Assembly (NCBI RefSeq): GCF_007970805.1
Contig: NZ_CP042433.1
Span: 1,302,001 to 1,366,000, forward strand
Reading direction: 5' to 3'
DNA: 64,000 nt
From: Flavisolibacter ginsenosidimutans
Lineage (GTDB): Bacteria > Bacteroidota > Bacteroidia > Chitinophagales > Chitinophagaceae
Position numbers and translations under genes: made by a program
Shown: positions 50,222-58,420 of the stretch, one piece after another
How the letters are laid out: every line of letters begins with the position of its first letter
Numbering within the stretch: the stretch's first letter is position 1
The notes under the pieces: generated by a model
Seen by the model: the letters and a program-made list of their open reading frames with translations, nothing else
Database searches by the model: none
Told to the model about the DNA's origin: nothing

Positions 50222-52423
50222 ATGAACAAAAGGCCGCTTCGTTCGATCGGGTACAATTTTATTGCGTCCCCTTACCTGCCCGCCGGCAGAGACGAGTATC
50301 ACCTTCGCAATTTTCAAAACCGCAACGGCATCCTGTACCGCAACCTGAGTGCCTACGAAATTGAAGTGCTGGTACGCAACCGTAACACTTCCGACGACTG
50401 GAACAAAATTCAGGTGTCAGACGCCTTTAATCCGGAACTGGTGAAGAATTGCAAGTTCTTCGGGCTCGTTCGCATCGGTAAACTAGAAAGTATCGCCCTT
50501 GAATACCACAACATCGTGTTGCCCGTAGGCTTGTACGACAGCACAATCATCAGTTGCGATTTTGGCGATAACGTGGTGGTGAACAACGTCAACTATATAT
50601 CTCACTACATTGTGGGCAACGAAGTGATGATTGCAAACGTGAACGAATTGCACGCCACCGATCACTCCAAGTTTGGCAACGGCATCATCAAAGAAGGTGA
50701 AACCGAAGACGTGCGCATTTGGCTGGAAGTATGCAATGAAAACGGCGGCCGGAAGATTCTCCCGTTTAACGGCATGCAACCGGGCGATGCTTACCTGTGG
50801 AGCAAGTACCGCAACGACGAAGCGTTGATGGAACGGTTCAAAGAATTTACCGAAAGAAAGTTTGACAAGCAGCGCGGCTATTACGGTAAAATTGGCGACA
50901 ACTGCGTGATTAAAAATACCGCCATCATCAAAGACGTTTGGGTAGGTCCGCACGCTTACATTAAAGGCGCGAATAAACTGAAAAACCTGACCATTAATTC
51001 ATCCGCAGAAGCGCCGTCGCAAATTGGCGAAGGCTGCGAATTAGTGAACGGCATTGTTGGTTTTGGCTGTCGCATTTTCTACGGCGTTAAAGCCGTTCGC
51101 TTTTTCATGGCTTCGCATTCGCAACTGAAATACGGCGCACGGCTGATTAACTCTTACCTCGGAAACAACAGCACCATTTCTTGTTGCGAAGTGTTGAACT
51201 CTCTCATCTTTCCTTCGCACGAGCAGCACCACAACAACTCGTTTTTGATTGCGGCCACAGTGATGGGGCAAAGCAACATCGCCGCCGGCGCCACCCTGGG
51301 CTCAAATCACAACAGCCGCGCAGCGGATGGCGAGATGGTTACGGCACGCGGCTTTTGGCCGGGCCTGTGTGTAAGCCTCAAACACAATTCTAAATTTGCT
51401 TCGTTTACACTGGTTGCCAAAGGCGATTATCCCGCGGAATTGAACATTCCGTTGCCTTTCAGTTTAATCAGCAACGACGTGACGAACAACAGGCTGGTCG
51501 TGATGCCGGCCTACTGGTTTATGTACAATTATTATGCGTTGGCACGCAACTCGGCCAAATACGTTGACCGGGACAAACGCACGAAAAAAATTCAGCACAT
51601 TGAATACGATTATTTGGCACCAGACAGCGTGAACGAAACTTTTGATGCGCTTCGTTTATTACAAAAAACCGTAGCCAGGGCAGCAGGCAAAAAAGGAGAC
51701 GAAACGGTCCTGATTAATGAGGGTGAAGCCTTGTTGAACGGGACAGACGTTGATTTTAAAAACACAGCGGTTTATGCCGATGGCTTCGAAGGCTCCAGCC
51801 GCCTCGTGCAAATTGTAAAAGTGCGGGAGGCCTATTTTATTTACAAGGAACTAATCGTTTATTACGGTATTGAACAAGTAGTTTCGTTCGTTAACCGGCA
51901 CAGCATTTCTTCCTTTGAAGAGATGTTGCAAGCGCTGCCGTCATCTCCGCAACGTTTTGCCTTCTTGAACGTTGGCGGTCAATTGCTGCCCGAACGTTCA
52001 GTGCAAACACTGCTGGAACAGATTAAGCGGGACGAAATAAAAAGCTGGAACGAAGTGCACCGTTTTTACCAGCAAAACGGCAAGGCGTATGCCGAGCAAA
52101 AATTACAGCACGCCTTCGCTTCTTTACTCGAAATTTTGAAGATCGGCAAGATGGAATTCACACCGGAACGTTTTGCTTCTTTGTTGAAACAGGCGCTTCA
52201 AACCAAGCGCTGGATGGTGGATCAGATTTATGACTCAAGGGCGAAAGATTACAACAGCGAGTTTCGGAGAATGGTTTACGATGACGAAGCAGAAATGGCA
52301 AAGGTTGTGGGCACATTGGAAGATAACGTTTTCATTAATCAGCAACGCGAGGAACTGCGGTTGTTCAGCGAAACGGTACAGGAAATTGCAGAGCGGTTTC
52401 AATTAGTAACTCCCGCTTTTTGA
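50222..52423 (+). CDS. DUF4954 family protein (left-handed beta-helix type)
   Basis: A 733-residue protein of a Bacteroidota/spirochaete family. The first two thirds contain many hexapeptide-like turns of the left-handed parallel beta-helix (for example GDNCVIKNTAIIKDVWVGPHA and LINSYLGNNSTISCCEVLN in parts), as in sugar acyl- and nucleotidyltransferases. The C-terminal third is helical. No acceptor or nucleotide site can be named with confidence. Start ATG 50222 follows a TATATTTG box. The next gene, der, is convergent. Confidence 0.82.
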   Translation: MNKRPLRSIGYNFIASPYLPAGRDEYHLRNFQNRNGILYRNLSAYEIEVLVRNRNTSDDWNKIQVSDAFNPELVKNCKFFGLVRIGKLESIALEYHNIVLPVGLYDSTIISCDFGDNVVVNNVNYISHYIVGNEVMIANVNELHATDHSKFGNGIIKEGETEDVRIWLEVCNENGGRKILPFNGMQPGDAYLWSKYRNDEALMERFKEFTERKFDKQRGYYGKIGDNCVIKNTAIIKDVWVGPHAYIKGANKLKNLTINSSAEAPSQIGEGCELVNGIVGFGCRIFYGVKAVRFFMASHSQLKYGARLINSYLGNNSTISCCEVLNSLIFPSHEQHHNNSFLIAATVMGQSNIAAGATLGSNHNSRAADGEMVTARGFWPGLCVSLKHNSKFASFTLVAKGDYPAELNIPLPFSLISNDVTNNRLVVMPAYWFMYNYYALARNSAKYVDRDKRTKKIQHIEYDYLAPDSVNETFDALRLLQKTVARAAGKKGDETVLINEGEALLNGTDVDFKNTAVYADGFEGSSRLVQIVKVREAYFIYKELIVYYGIEQVVSFVNRHSISSFEEMLQALPSSPQRFAFLNVGGQLLPERSVQTLLEQIKRDEIKSWNEVHRFYQQNGKAYAEQKLQHAFASLLEILKIGKMEFTPERFASLLKQALQTKRWMVDQIYDSRAKDYNSEFRRMVYDDEAEMAKVVGTLEDNVFINQQREELRLFSETVQEIAERFQLVTPAF

Positions 52424-52455
52424 AACATTCCATATCTGGCAGATATGGAATGTTT
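52423..52455. terminator. Perfect 15-bp hairpin between DUF4954 and der
   Basis: AAACATTCCATATCT pairs with AGATATGGAATGTTT around GGC, starting at the DUF4954 stop. A clear T-run is missing, but its place between convergent genes suggests a bidirectional terminator. Confidence 0.6.
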
Positions 52456-52480
52456 GCTGTCTGCAAGATCAAGGGCCGTC

Positions 52481-53788
52481 TTATTTCTTCCGGAAAAATA
52501 TTCGCACCGGCACACCGGTAAACGCAAAATTTTCCCGCACTTTATTCTCTAAATAATTCCGGTACGGCGTTTTAACGTCATCGGGAAAATTGGTAAAGAA
52601 CGCAAAGGAAGGCACGGCTGTTGGTAACTGTGTAACGTATTTTATTTTGATGGGATGCCCTCTCACCACCGGCGGATGATAGGCTTCAATGGCTTTTAAT
52701 AATTTGTCGTTGAGTTCCGATGTTGGAATTTTTCGTTTACGGTTTTCGTACACCTCAAGTGCAGCTTCAATGGCTTTAAATATGCGGGTCTTTTCTTTCA
52801 CCGAAACAAACAAAATGGGTACGTTGTTAAACGGCGCCAATCGTTGCTTCAAGGTCTTTTCGTAATCGCGGGCCGTATTGGTTTCTTTGGCAACAAGATC
52901 CCATTTGTTCACCAGCACCACAAGGCCTTTTCCCTTTTTAGCAGCCAAACTGTAGATGGTTAAATCTTGGGCGGTGATGCCTTTTTCAGCATCTAAAAGC
53001 AACAAACAAACATCCGCTTCATCCAATGCTTTAATGGCGCGAATGACCGAATAAAATTCAAGGTCTTCGTGTACTTTGGCTTTGCGGCGAATGCCCGCGG
53101 TATCAATTAAAATGAAATCTTTTTGAAAGAGTTGATAACGGGTGTGAATGGTGTCCCGCGTTGTTCCTGCAACATCGCTAACGATGGTTCGCTCCTCGCC
53201 TATCAAGGCATTTAACAGCGATGATTTACCTACGTTTGGCTGCCCGATGATGGCAAACTTTGGCAGGTCCGTATCTTCCTCTGCATCCTTCTCTTCTTTC
53301 ATCAATTCGGTAACGTCGTCAAGTAAATCGCCGGTGCCGCTGCCGCTCATGGCGGAGATGAAAAAAACTTTGTCAAAACCGAGGCTGTAAAATTCTGAGG
53401 CCTCCAGCAAGCGTTCGTTGTTGTCCACTTTGTTTACGACCAGGAAAACCGGTTTGGTAGAACGGCGCAGAATGTCCGCCATCGAATCGTCCAAATCCGT
53501 CATTCCCGAAGCCGCATCCACCACGAATAAAATCACGCTGGCTTCGTCCATGGCAATGCGCACCTGCTTGCGAATTTCGCGTTCAAAAACATCTTCGGTA
53601 TCGGGCACAAAACCGCCGGTATCAATCACATAAAAATTCTTTCCGTTCCAGTCGGCAATGCCGTACTGCCGGTCGCGGGTCACGCCGGGAATGTCTTCGA
53701 CGATCGCTTTGCGCTGTTCCAGCAAGCGGTTAAAAATAGTGCTCTTGCCCACGTTCGGTCGTCCTACAATTGCTACGGTAAATGCCAT
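52481..53788 (-). CDS. der: Ribosome biogenesis GTPase Der (EngA)
   Basis: Two tandem G domains mark Der, which acts in 50S subunit assembly. Domain 1: GRPNVGKST (about 8-16), DTGG, NKVD. Domain 2: GQPNVGKSS (about 182-190), DTAGIRRK, NKWD. A KH-like C-terminal domain ends with FAFTGVPVRIFFRKK. Length of 435 is normal. It is followed on the same strand (upstream side) by era, with an AT-rich hairpin between. Confidence 0.97.
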   Translation of the reverse strand: MAFTVAIVGRPNVGKSTIFNRLLEQRKAIVEDIPGVTRDRQYGIADWNGKNFYVIDTGGFVPDTEDVFEREIRKQVRIAMDEASVILFVVDAASGMTDLDDSMADILRRSTKPVFLVVNKVDNNERLLEASEFYSLGFDKVFFISAMSGSGTGDLLDDVTELMKEEKDAEEDTDLPKFAIIGQPNVGKSSLLNALIGEERTIVSDVAGTTRDTIHTRYQLFQKDFILIDTAGIRRKAKVHEDLEFYSVIRAIKALDEADVCLLLLDAEKGITAQDLTIYSLAAKKGKGLVVLVNKWDLVAKETNTARDYEKTLKQRLAPFNNVPILFVSVKEKTRIFKAIEAALEVYENRKRKIPTSELNDKLLKAIEAYHPPVVRGHPIKIKYVTQLPTAVPSFAFFTNFPDDVKTPYRNYLENKVRENFAFTGVPVRIFFRKK

Positions 53789-53796
53789 TCAGTTTT

Positions 53797-53865
53797 CGAT
53801 TTATGATTTCGGATTTCGGATTTGCGATTGCCTAAAATCGGCAATCCGAAATCGTCAATCTGCAA
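53797..53865. repeat. Hairpin-forming GATTTCGGATT-type repeat between era and der
   Basis: GATTTCGGATTTCGGATTTG repeats a ~9-base unit, and GCGATTGCC...GGCAATCCGAAATC closes a stem. It lies in the 80-bp gap between the era stop and der start, both on the minus strand. Confidence 0.55.
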
Positions 53866-53868
53866 TGT

Positions 53869-54735
53869 TTAATATCCGTACTCTTTCAAGTACAGATCGT
53901 TTTCGCGCCAGTTTGGGCGCACTTTTACAAAGAGTTCAAGAAACACTTTTTGCTCCAGAAATTTTTCAATCTCCACACGTGCCATCGAACCGATTTGCTT
54001 GATCATTTTTCCGCCGTCGCCGATGATGATGGCCTTTTGCGATTCGCGCTGCACAACGATCTCGGCCCTGATTTTTATCAGCGTTGACTTCTGTTTGAAT
54101 TCCGCCACAACAACGGTTGTTTGGTATGGAATTTCTTCTTCAAACAGTGCGTATATCTTTTCCCGGATGATTTCGGCGACAAAAAACTTGGTGGGCAAAT
54201 CAGAGATTTCGTCTTCTGCGTAAAAAGGTTCGCCTTCAGGCAGATAACCCACAATTTTTTGCAGCAATTCCGCAACGCCGATTCCCTTCAATGCTGATAC
54301 GGCAATGACTTCTTTTGCGTATTTTTTTTCCTTAAAAAAAGTCGTTGCTTTTTCAATTTGTTCTTTGCTTCCGTTGTCCGTTTTATTGACCACGACAAGC
54401 GACGGTACTTTCAACCGCAAGGCCGAAAAAATTTGATCGGCTTCGTTCAAGTCGTCTTTTACGTCAACGAGCAGTAAAGCAAGATCGGCGTCTTCCAGAG
54501 CACTCTTTACGGCCTGCATCATTTTTTCGTGCAGTTTATATTTTGGATCAATGATGCCGGGCGTGTCGGAAAAAATAATCTGATAATCTCCCGTGCTTAA
54601 AATGCCCTTGATGCGGTGCCGCGTGGTTTGCACTTTTGGCGAAACAATGGCCAGCTTTTCCTGCATCAATGCGTTGAGCAAAGTGCTCTTTCCCGCGTTG
54701 GGCTTACCAAATATGTTAACAAAACCGGCTTTCAT
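53869..54735 (-). CDS. era: GTPase Era
   Basis: A 288-residue GTPase that binds 16S rRNA and helps mature the 30S subunit. G1 is FGKPNAGKST (about 8-17), G3 is DTPGI, G4 is NKTD, and a KH domain follows (VVQRESQKAIIIGDGGKMIKQIG in parts). ATG 54735 is the family start. The frame extends upstream to 54984, but that extension is antisense to the initiator tRNA and is not coding. A TACATTTG box lies just upstream. Confidence 0.97.
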   Translation of the reverse strand: MKAGFVNIFGKPNAGKSTLLNALMQEKLAIVSPKVQTTRHRIKGILSTGDYQIIFSDTPGIIDPKYKLHEKMMQAVKSALEDADLALLLVDVKDDLNEADQIFSALRLKVPSLVVVNKTDNGSKEQIEKATTFFKEKKYAKEVIAVSALKGIGVAELLQKIVGYLPEGEPFYAEDEISDLPTKFFVAEIIREKIYALFEEEIPYQTTVVVAEFKQKSTLIKIRAEIVVQRESQKAIIIGDGGKMIKQIGSMARVEIEKFLEQKVFLELFVKVRPNWRENDLYLKEYGY

Positions 54736-54744
54736 TATTGGCTG

Positions 54745-54752
54745 CAAATGTA
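54745..54752 (-). promoter_or_regulatory. -7 promoter box of era (TACATTTG)
   Basis: An exact TAnnTTTG match on the minus strand, nine bases before the era ATG and 39 bases from the divergent tRNA promoter box. Confidence 0.6.
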
Positions 54753-54791
54753 ACCGAATAAAAAATGTTTGGCGGTAAAGGATTGCGCTCC

Positions 54792-54799
54792 TATATTTG
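54792..54799 (+). promoter_or_regulatory. -7 promoter box for the initiator tRNA (TATATTTG)
   Basis: An exact TAnnTTTG match 96 bases before the mature tRNA 5' end; the precursor would have a leader of about 85-90 nt holding a hairpin. Confidence 0.55.
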
Positions 54800-54846
54800 C
54801 ACTCCGCCTTTAAAAAAGGGCAGAAAACAAAAGTTCTTTCAAACAA

Positions 54847-54895
54847 TTTATATCGCGAAACAACAGAACAAAGCTTGTTTCGATTAACTTTATAT

Positions 54896-54900
<5 letters not shown>
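54847..54900 (+). repeat. Direct repeat of the tRNA 5' end, with a hairpin between copies
   Basis: TTTATATCGCGAA occurs at 54848-54860 and again at 54889-54901, where its CGCGAA is the start of the tRNA. Between them CGAAACAA (54856-54863) pairs with TTGTTTCG (54875-54882). Confidence 0.6.
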
Positions 54901-54967
<67 letters not shown>

Positions 54968-54972
54968 CACGT

Positions 54973-54998
54973 AAAAGCCTCCAATTGGAGGCTTTTTT
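54973..54998 (+). terminator. Rho-independent terminator of the tRNA gene
   Basis: AAAAGCCTCC (54973-54982) pairs with GGAGGCTTTT (54987-54996) around AATT, followed by TT. It begins five bases after the tRNA. Confidence 0.9.
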
Positions 54999-55021
54999 AT
55001 TTCTTCAACTTTTGCGTTTTG

Positions 55022-55561
55022 TTATTTTTCCAGTTTGCTCTTCAGGTTTGATAACCCGGTATTGAAGTCGTCGCCAATCATTTTATCCATGTCCATAAAA
55101 AGACGCATCACGTTGAAAGGGTAAGTCATCTTGCTGTCGAAGCCCCAGCGAACTTTTGTTTGGTTCTCCGAAACCGGTTCCGTGATCATGTACGAAGTCG
55201 CCATGGATTCCATCGGTTTGATGAAATGAATTTCGTAATCAATCCGCTCTCCTTCTTTTAATGCCGCAATTTTCTGTTCGCCCTTTCCCACATTTTTGTT
55301 TTTACTTTCCCAAGCCGATACAAAACCCACCGTGCCGTCCGTACCGCGAAATTCTTTTTTCATGGCCGGGTCCATGCCCGCCCATTTGCTGTAATCGTTT
55401 TGATTTTTCAGGTACTTCACGTAATTGAACACGTCTGCTTTGGATTTGTTGATGACCACTTCACGTTCGGCGTGCAAGTCTTTTTTCACAAACAAAGCCG
55501 TGATTAAAATAAGAGCTATCAAGCCCAACAAAAACAGGCCGATTCTTTTTAAAATTTTCAT
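55022..55561 (-). CDS. SRPBCC family membrane-anchored protein
   Basis: A 179-residue protein with one N-terminal membrane helix (IGLFLLGLIALILITALFV, about 5-25) and a START/polyketide-cyclase-like domain. The opening AEREVVINKSKADVFNYVK, the acidic middle and the C-terminal long helix (DDFNTGLSNLKSKLEK) are typical. Ligand unknown. ATG 55561 is used as the start; the longer frame adds MLKSKSIV. It is divergent from the GlxA-type regulator. Confidence 0.83.
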   Translation of the reverse strand: MKILKRIGLFLLGLIALILITALFVKKDLHAEREVVINKSKADVFNYVKYLKNQNDYSKWAGMDPAMKKEFRGTDGTVGFVSAWESKNKNVGKGEQKIAALKEGERIDYEIHFIKPMESMATSYMITEPVSENQTKVRWGFDSKMTYPFNVMRLFMDMDKMIGDDFNTGLSNLKSKLEK

Positions 55562-55807
55562 GACGATTGATTTTGATTTTAGCATTCAGGTTTGAAGGAA
55601 GCTAAAAGAAAGAAATGTTGCAAAGTTTTCCAACGAATTCTTTCATTTTCTTTTGATCCTGTAAACGACGTCCTTCTCTACAATGAATGTTTGCATTGTT
55701 CTTTATTTTATCGATTCAAACCTATCGTCTATTTTCTTGTTTACCATTGTACGCCTGCGGCGTTTTGCAGGGCCGCTTGCGGCAATTTTTGTTGTAATTT
55801 AAACCCC

Positions 55808-56794
55808 ATGAAGCACATCTCCATTCTTGTTCCGCGCCGCGCCATTTTGGGTAGCCTCGAAGGCACGAGACAGTTGTTCACACAAGTCAATTTCTTTTTT
55901 AAAGACCGCGGCGAAGACGCTCCTTTTAACGTGCAATTGGTGGGGCTAGATGCTGCCACTTCCCTCACGGGCGGCTTGTTTACGGCACACAATCACGCAT
56001 TGTTGCACAACGTAAGAAAAACTGATTTGATTATCATACCCGCTGTTGACGGCGACGTTCAACAAGCCCTTGAAGACAACAAAGAATTCATTCCCTGGAT
56101 TGTGGATCAATACAAAAAAGGCGCGGAGGTGGCCAGTCTTTGCATGGGCGCATTTTTGCTGGCTTCGACCGGATTATTAAACGGAAAAAAATGCGCTACG
56201 CACTGGATGGCGGCGAATGATTTTCGCAGAATGTTTCCGGATGTAAATCTTGTAACCGAAAAAATTATCACCGACGAGCACCGCCTTTATTCCAGCGGTG
56301 GCGCTTTTTCTTATTTAAACCTGATTTTGTACCTGATTGAAAAATATGCAGGCCGCGAAATGGCCATTCTTTGCGCCAAAGTTTTTGCTATTGAAATTGA
56401 GAGAGACAGTCAGCTTTCCTTTACCATTTTTCAGGGGCAAAAAGGCCATGCCGATGAACAAATAAAACAAGCACAAAGTTTTATTGAAAAGAATTATGCA
56501 GATAAAATTAGCGTTGACAGTCTTGCCACAATGCTTGCCATTAGCCGCCGTGCTTTTGAGCGGCGCTTTAAAAAAGCGACCGCCAACACAGTGAACGAAT
56601 ACATCCAACGGGTGAAGATGGAAGCGGCAAAAATGAGCCTCGAAAGCACAAGGGAAAACGTAAACGAAGTGATGTACAAAGTGGGTTACAACGATACAAA
56701 AGCCTTTCGCACAACGTTCAAACGCATCACCGGCTTATCACCGTTGGAATACCGCAATAAGTACCGGGATCTTTCAGAAAAACAAATTGCGTAA
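55808..56794 (+). CDS. GlxA family transcriptional regulator (DJ-1/PfpI + AraC)
   Basis: A 328-residue regulator. Residues 1-190 form a DJ-1/PfpI-like domain with VASLCMGAFLLASTGLL carrying the nucleophile-elbow cysteine. Residues 220-328 form an AraC/XylS domain with two helix-turn-helix motifs (SVDSLATMLAISRRAFERRF and VNEVMYKVGYNDTKAFRTTF). Such proteins sense small molecules and activate transcription. Start ATG 55808 is chosen because the previous 72 residues of the frame are Cys-rich and unlike the family. Confidence 0.92.
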   Translation: MKHISILVPRRAILGSLEGTRQLFTQVNFFFKDRGEDAPFNVQLVGLDAATSLTGGLFTAHNHALLHNVRKTDLIIIPAVDGDVQQALEDNKEFIPWIVDQYKKGAEVASLCMGAFLLASTGLLNGKKCATHWMAANDFRRMFPDVNLVTEKIITDEHRLYSSGGAFSYLNLILYLIEKYAGREMAILCAKVFAIEIERDSQLSFTIFQGQKGHADEQIKQAQSFIEKNYADKISVDSLATMLAISRRAFERRFKKATANTVNEYIQRVKMEAAKMSLESTRENVNEVMYKVGYNDTKAFRTTFKRITGLSPLEYRNKYRDLSEKQIA

Positions 56795-56810
56795 ACACTT
56801 TGTTGAAATA

Positions 56811-56845
56811 AAAAAACGACAGGCTTTTTGACCTGTCGTTTTTTT
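56811..56845. terminator. Bidirectional terminator between the GlxA-type and SusD genes
   Basis: AAAAAACGACAGG (56811-56823) pairs with CCTGTCGTTTTTT (56832-56844). A/T runs on both sides suit both convergent genes. Confidence 0.9.
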
Positions 56846-56859
56846 ATTTTCCGTGTGAT

Positions 56860-58401
56860 TTAATACCCTGGATTCTGCCCGTACAATCCCGGCGCGGCAT
56901 CTAACTGCGACTGCGGCACGGGATAGATGACGTAATTATTGGTTACTTGCTTCATCCGGTTCTGCGTGTCTTCCGAAGCAATCCATGCGTTCATAACGGT
57001 AACCAAATTACCGCTGCGCTGCAAGTCAAACCAACGCAAGCCTTCGTCGGCAAATTCTCTTCTTCGTTCGTCGTAAAGCTGTGCCAGTGTAACGTTGCTC
57101 TTCGCAGACAAACCAGCCCTTGCTCTTACCTGGTTCACAATGGCGTCAACATCACTCTGCGAACCCGGTGCGCCGTGCAAAATGCATTCGGCTTTCCACA
57201 TCAATACATCAGTATAGCGAATGGCAATAAAGTTCTCAGCCCAATCAAAACGGCTTGCGGTTGGAATCTTGGTAATGTCCAGCCATTTCTTGTAAAAAGG
57301 ACGTGTTTCCGTTGTTCCCTGAAAAGTATAACCGGCCGTATAAATCGTAACTGGTTTGCGCACGTCGCCAGTTTCGTAAGAGTTCAACAAATTGTTTGAA
57401 ACCGGGATGATCTCGAGGCTGCCGTTTGCGTTTGAATTGCTGCCCAAGGAACTGAAATAGGTGTTCGGCGTAAGGCCCCAAACATACGTAGCGCCCAATG
57501 TTGGATTTTGTCCCGACATGTACATCACGTCAAAGATGGCTTCCTTGTTTCCGGCAGGCGTGGGGCTTTGGTTGCTGTACGAAAAAATGTTTGCGTAGTT
57601 TGTATTGAAGCCATAACCACTGTTCGAAAGAACATCCTGAATCAATGGTAGAGCAAGACTCCATTCATTCAGTCCCAAGCCCGGTCCTTCAATGTTGTAG
57701 GTTGGTCCCGAACGCGTCATGTACACCAAAGCCAGCAAAGATTCGGCGGCCCATTTTGTTGCCCTTCCCACATCCGTAGACGTGTAAGCAGGAAACGTTC
57801 CGCTGTAATTGGCCGGTAGGTTTGCCGCGGCAAACTGAAGATCGGCAATGATCAACTTATATACATCGGTCACAGAGCTGCGGGCAATGGTGTTTGCTTC
57901 TGCCGCTGTTACGGGATGATCAATAACCGGCATTTTTCCAAAGTATCTTACCAATTCAAAATAATAAAATGCACGCAGGAATTGCGCTTCGGCCTGCAGG
58001 CGTGTAGCCAGTGCAGCAGAACCGGCATTGGCGCCATTTTTCTTCAACTGATCAAGAACGGTATTGGCTTTGAAAATGCCGCTGAAATCCGAACTCCAGG
58101 CATCTTCCACGTAAGCATTGGAAGCAATGCCGGGCAGGAAGTTGTTGATTGGATCCCAGTCGCGTACCGTTACCGAAACACCGTAAATATTATCGGAACG
58201 GATTTCGGAAAGATTCAGCAAACGGTCGGGATAGCCACGAAGCGAATTGTAGGCCGCGTTCACTGCCTGAATGAAATCAGCAGGCGCCGCATAGAAGGTT
58301 TGCGTCGTTGCAGACGACAAAGGCGTTTGATTCAAATCCTTTGTGCAGGAAACAACCACAAAGGCCAAAGCTATAATAACGAAGTATGCAAGTTTTTTCA
58401 T
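56860..58401 (-). CDS. SusD/RagB family nutrient-binding outer membrane lipoprotein
   Basis: A 513-residue lipoprotein with lipobox VVVSC (Cys19). SusD hallmarks are the N-terminal QTPLSSATTQTFYAAPADF, the TPR-like helices (AEAQFLRAFYYFELVRYFG) and the C-terminal RRREFADEGLRWFDLQRSG and YPVPQSQLD. It caps the SusC channel and binds glycans or other oligomers. It starts 19 bp after the SusC stop. No glycoside hydrolase or SusE is attached, so the substrate cannot be guessed. Confidence 0.95.
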   Translation of the reverse strand: MKKLAYFVIIALAFVVVSCTKDLNQTPLSSATTQTFYAAPADFIQAVNAAYNSLRGYPDRLLNLSEIRSDNIYGVSVTVRDWDPINNFLPGIASNAYVEDAWSSDFSGIFKANTVLDQLKKNGANAGSAALATRLQAEAQFLRAFYYFELVRYFGKMPVIDHPVTAAEANTIARSSVTDVYKLIIADLQFAAANLPANYSGTFPAYTSTDVGRATKWAAESLLALVYMTRSGPTYNIEGPGLGLNEWSLALPLIQDVLSNSGYGFNTNYANIFSYSNQSPTPAGNKEAIFDVMYMSGQNPTLGATYVWGLTPNTYFSSLGSNSNANGSLEIIPVSNNLLNSYETGDVRKPVTIYTAGYTFQGTTETRPFYKKWLDITKIPTASRFDWAENFIAIRYTDVLMWKAECILHGAPGSQSDVDAIVNQVRARAGLSAKSNVTLAQLYDERRREFADEGLRWFDLQRSGNLVTVMNAWIASEDTQNRMKQVTNNYVIYPVPQSQLDAAPGLYGQNPGY

Positions 58402-58420
58402 TGTGATAAAGTTGCGCGGA

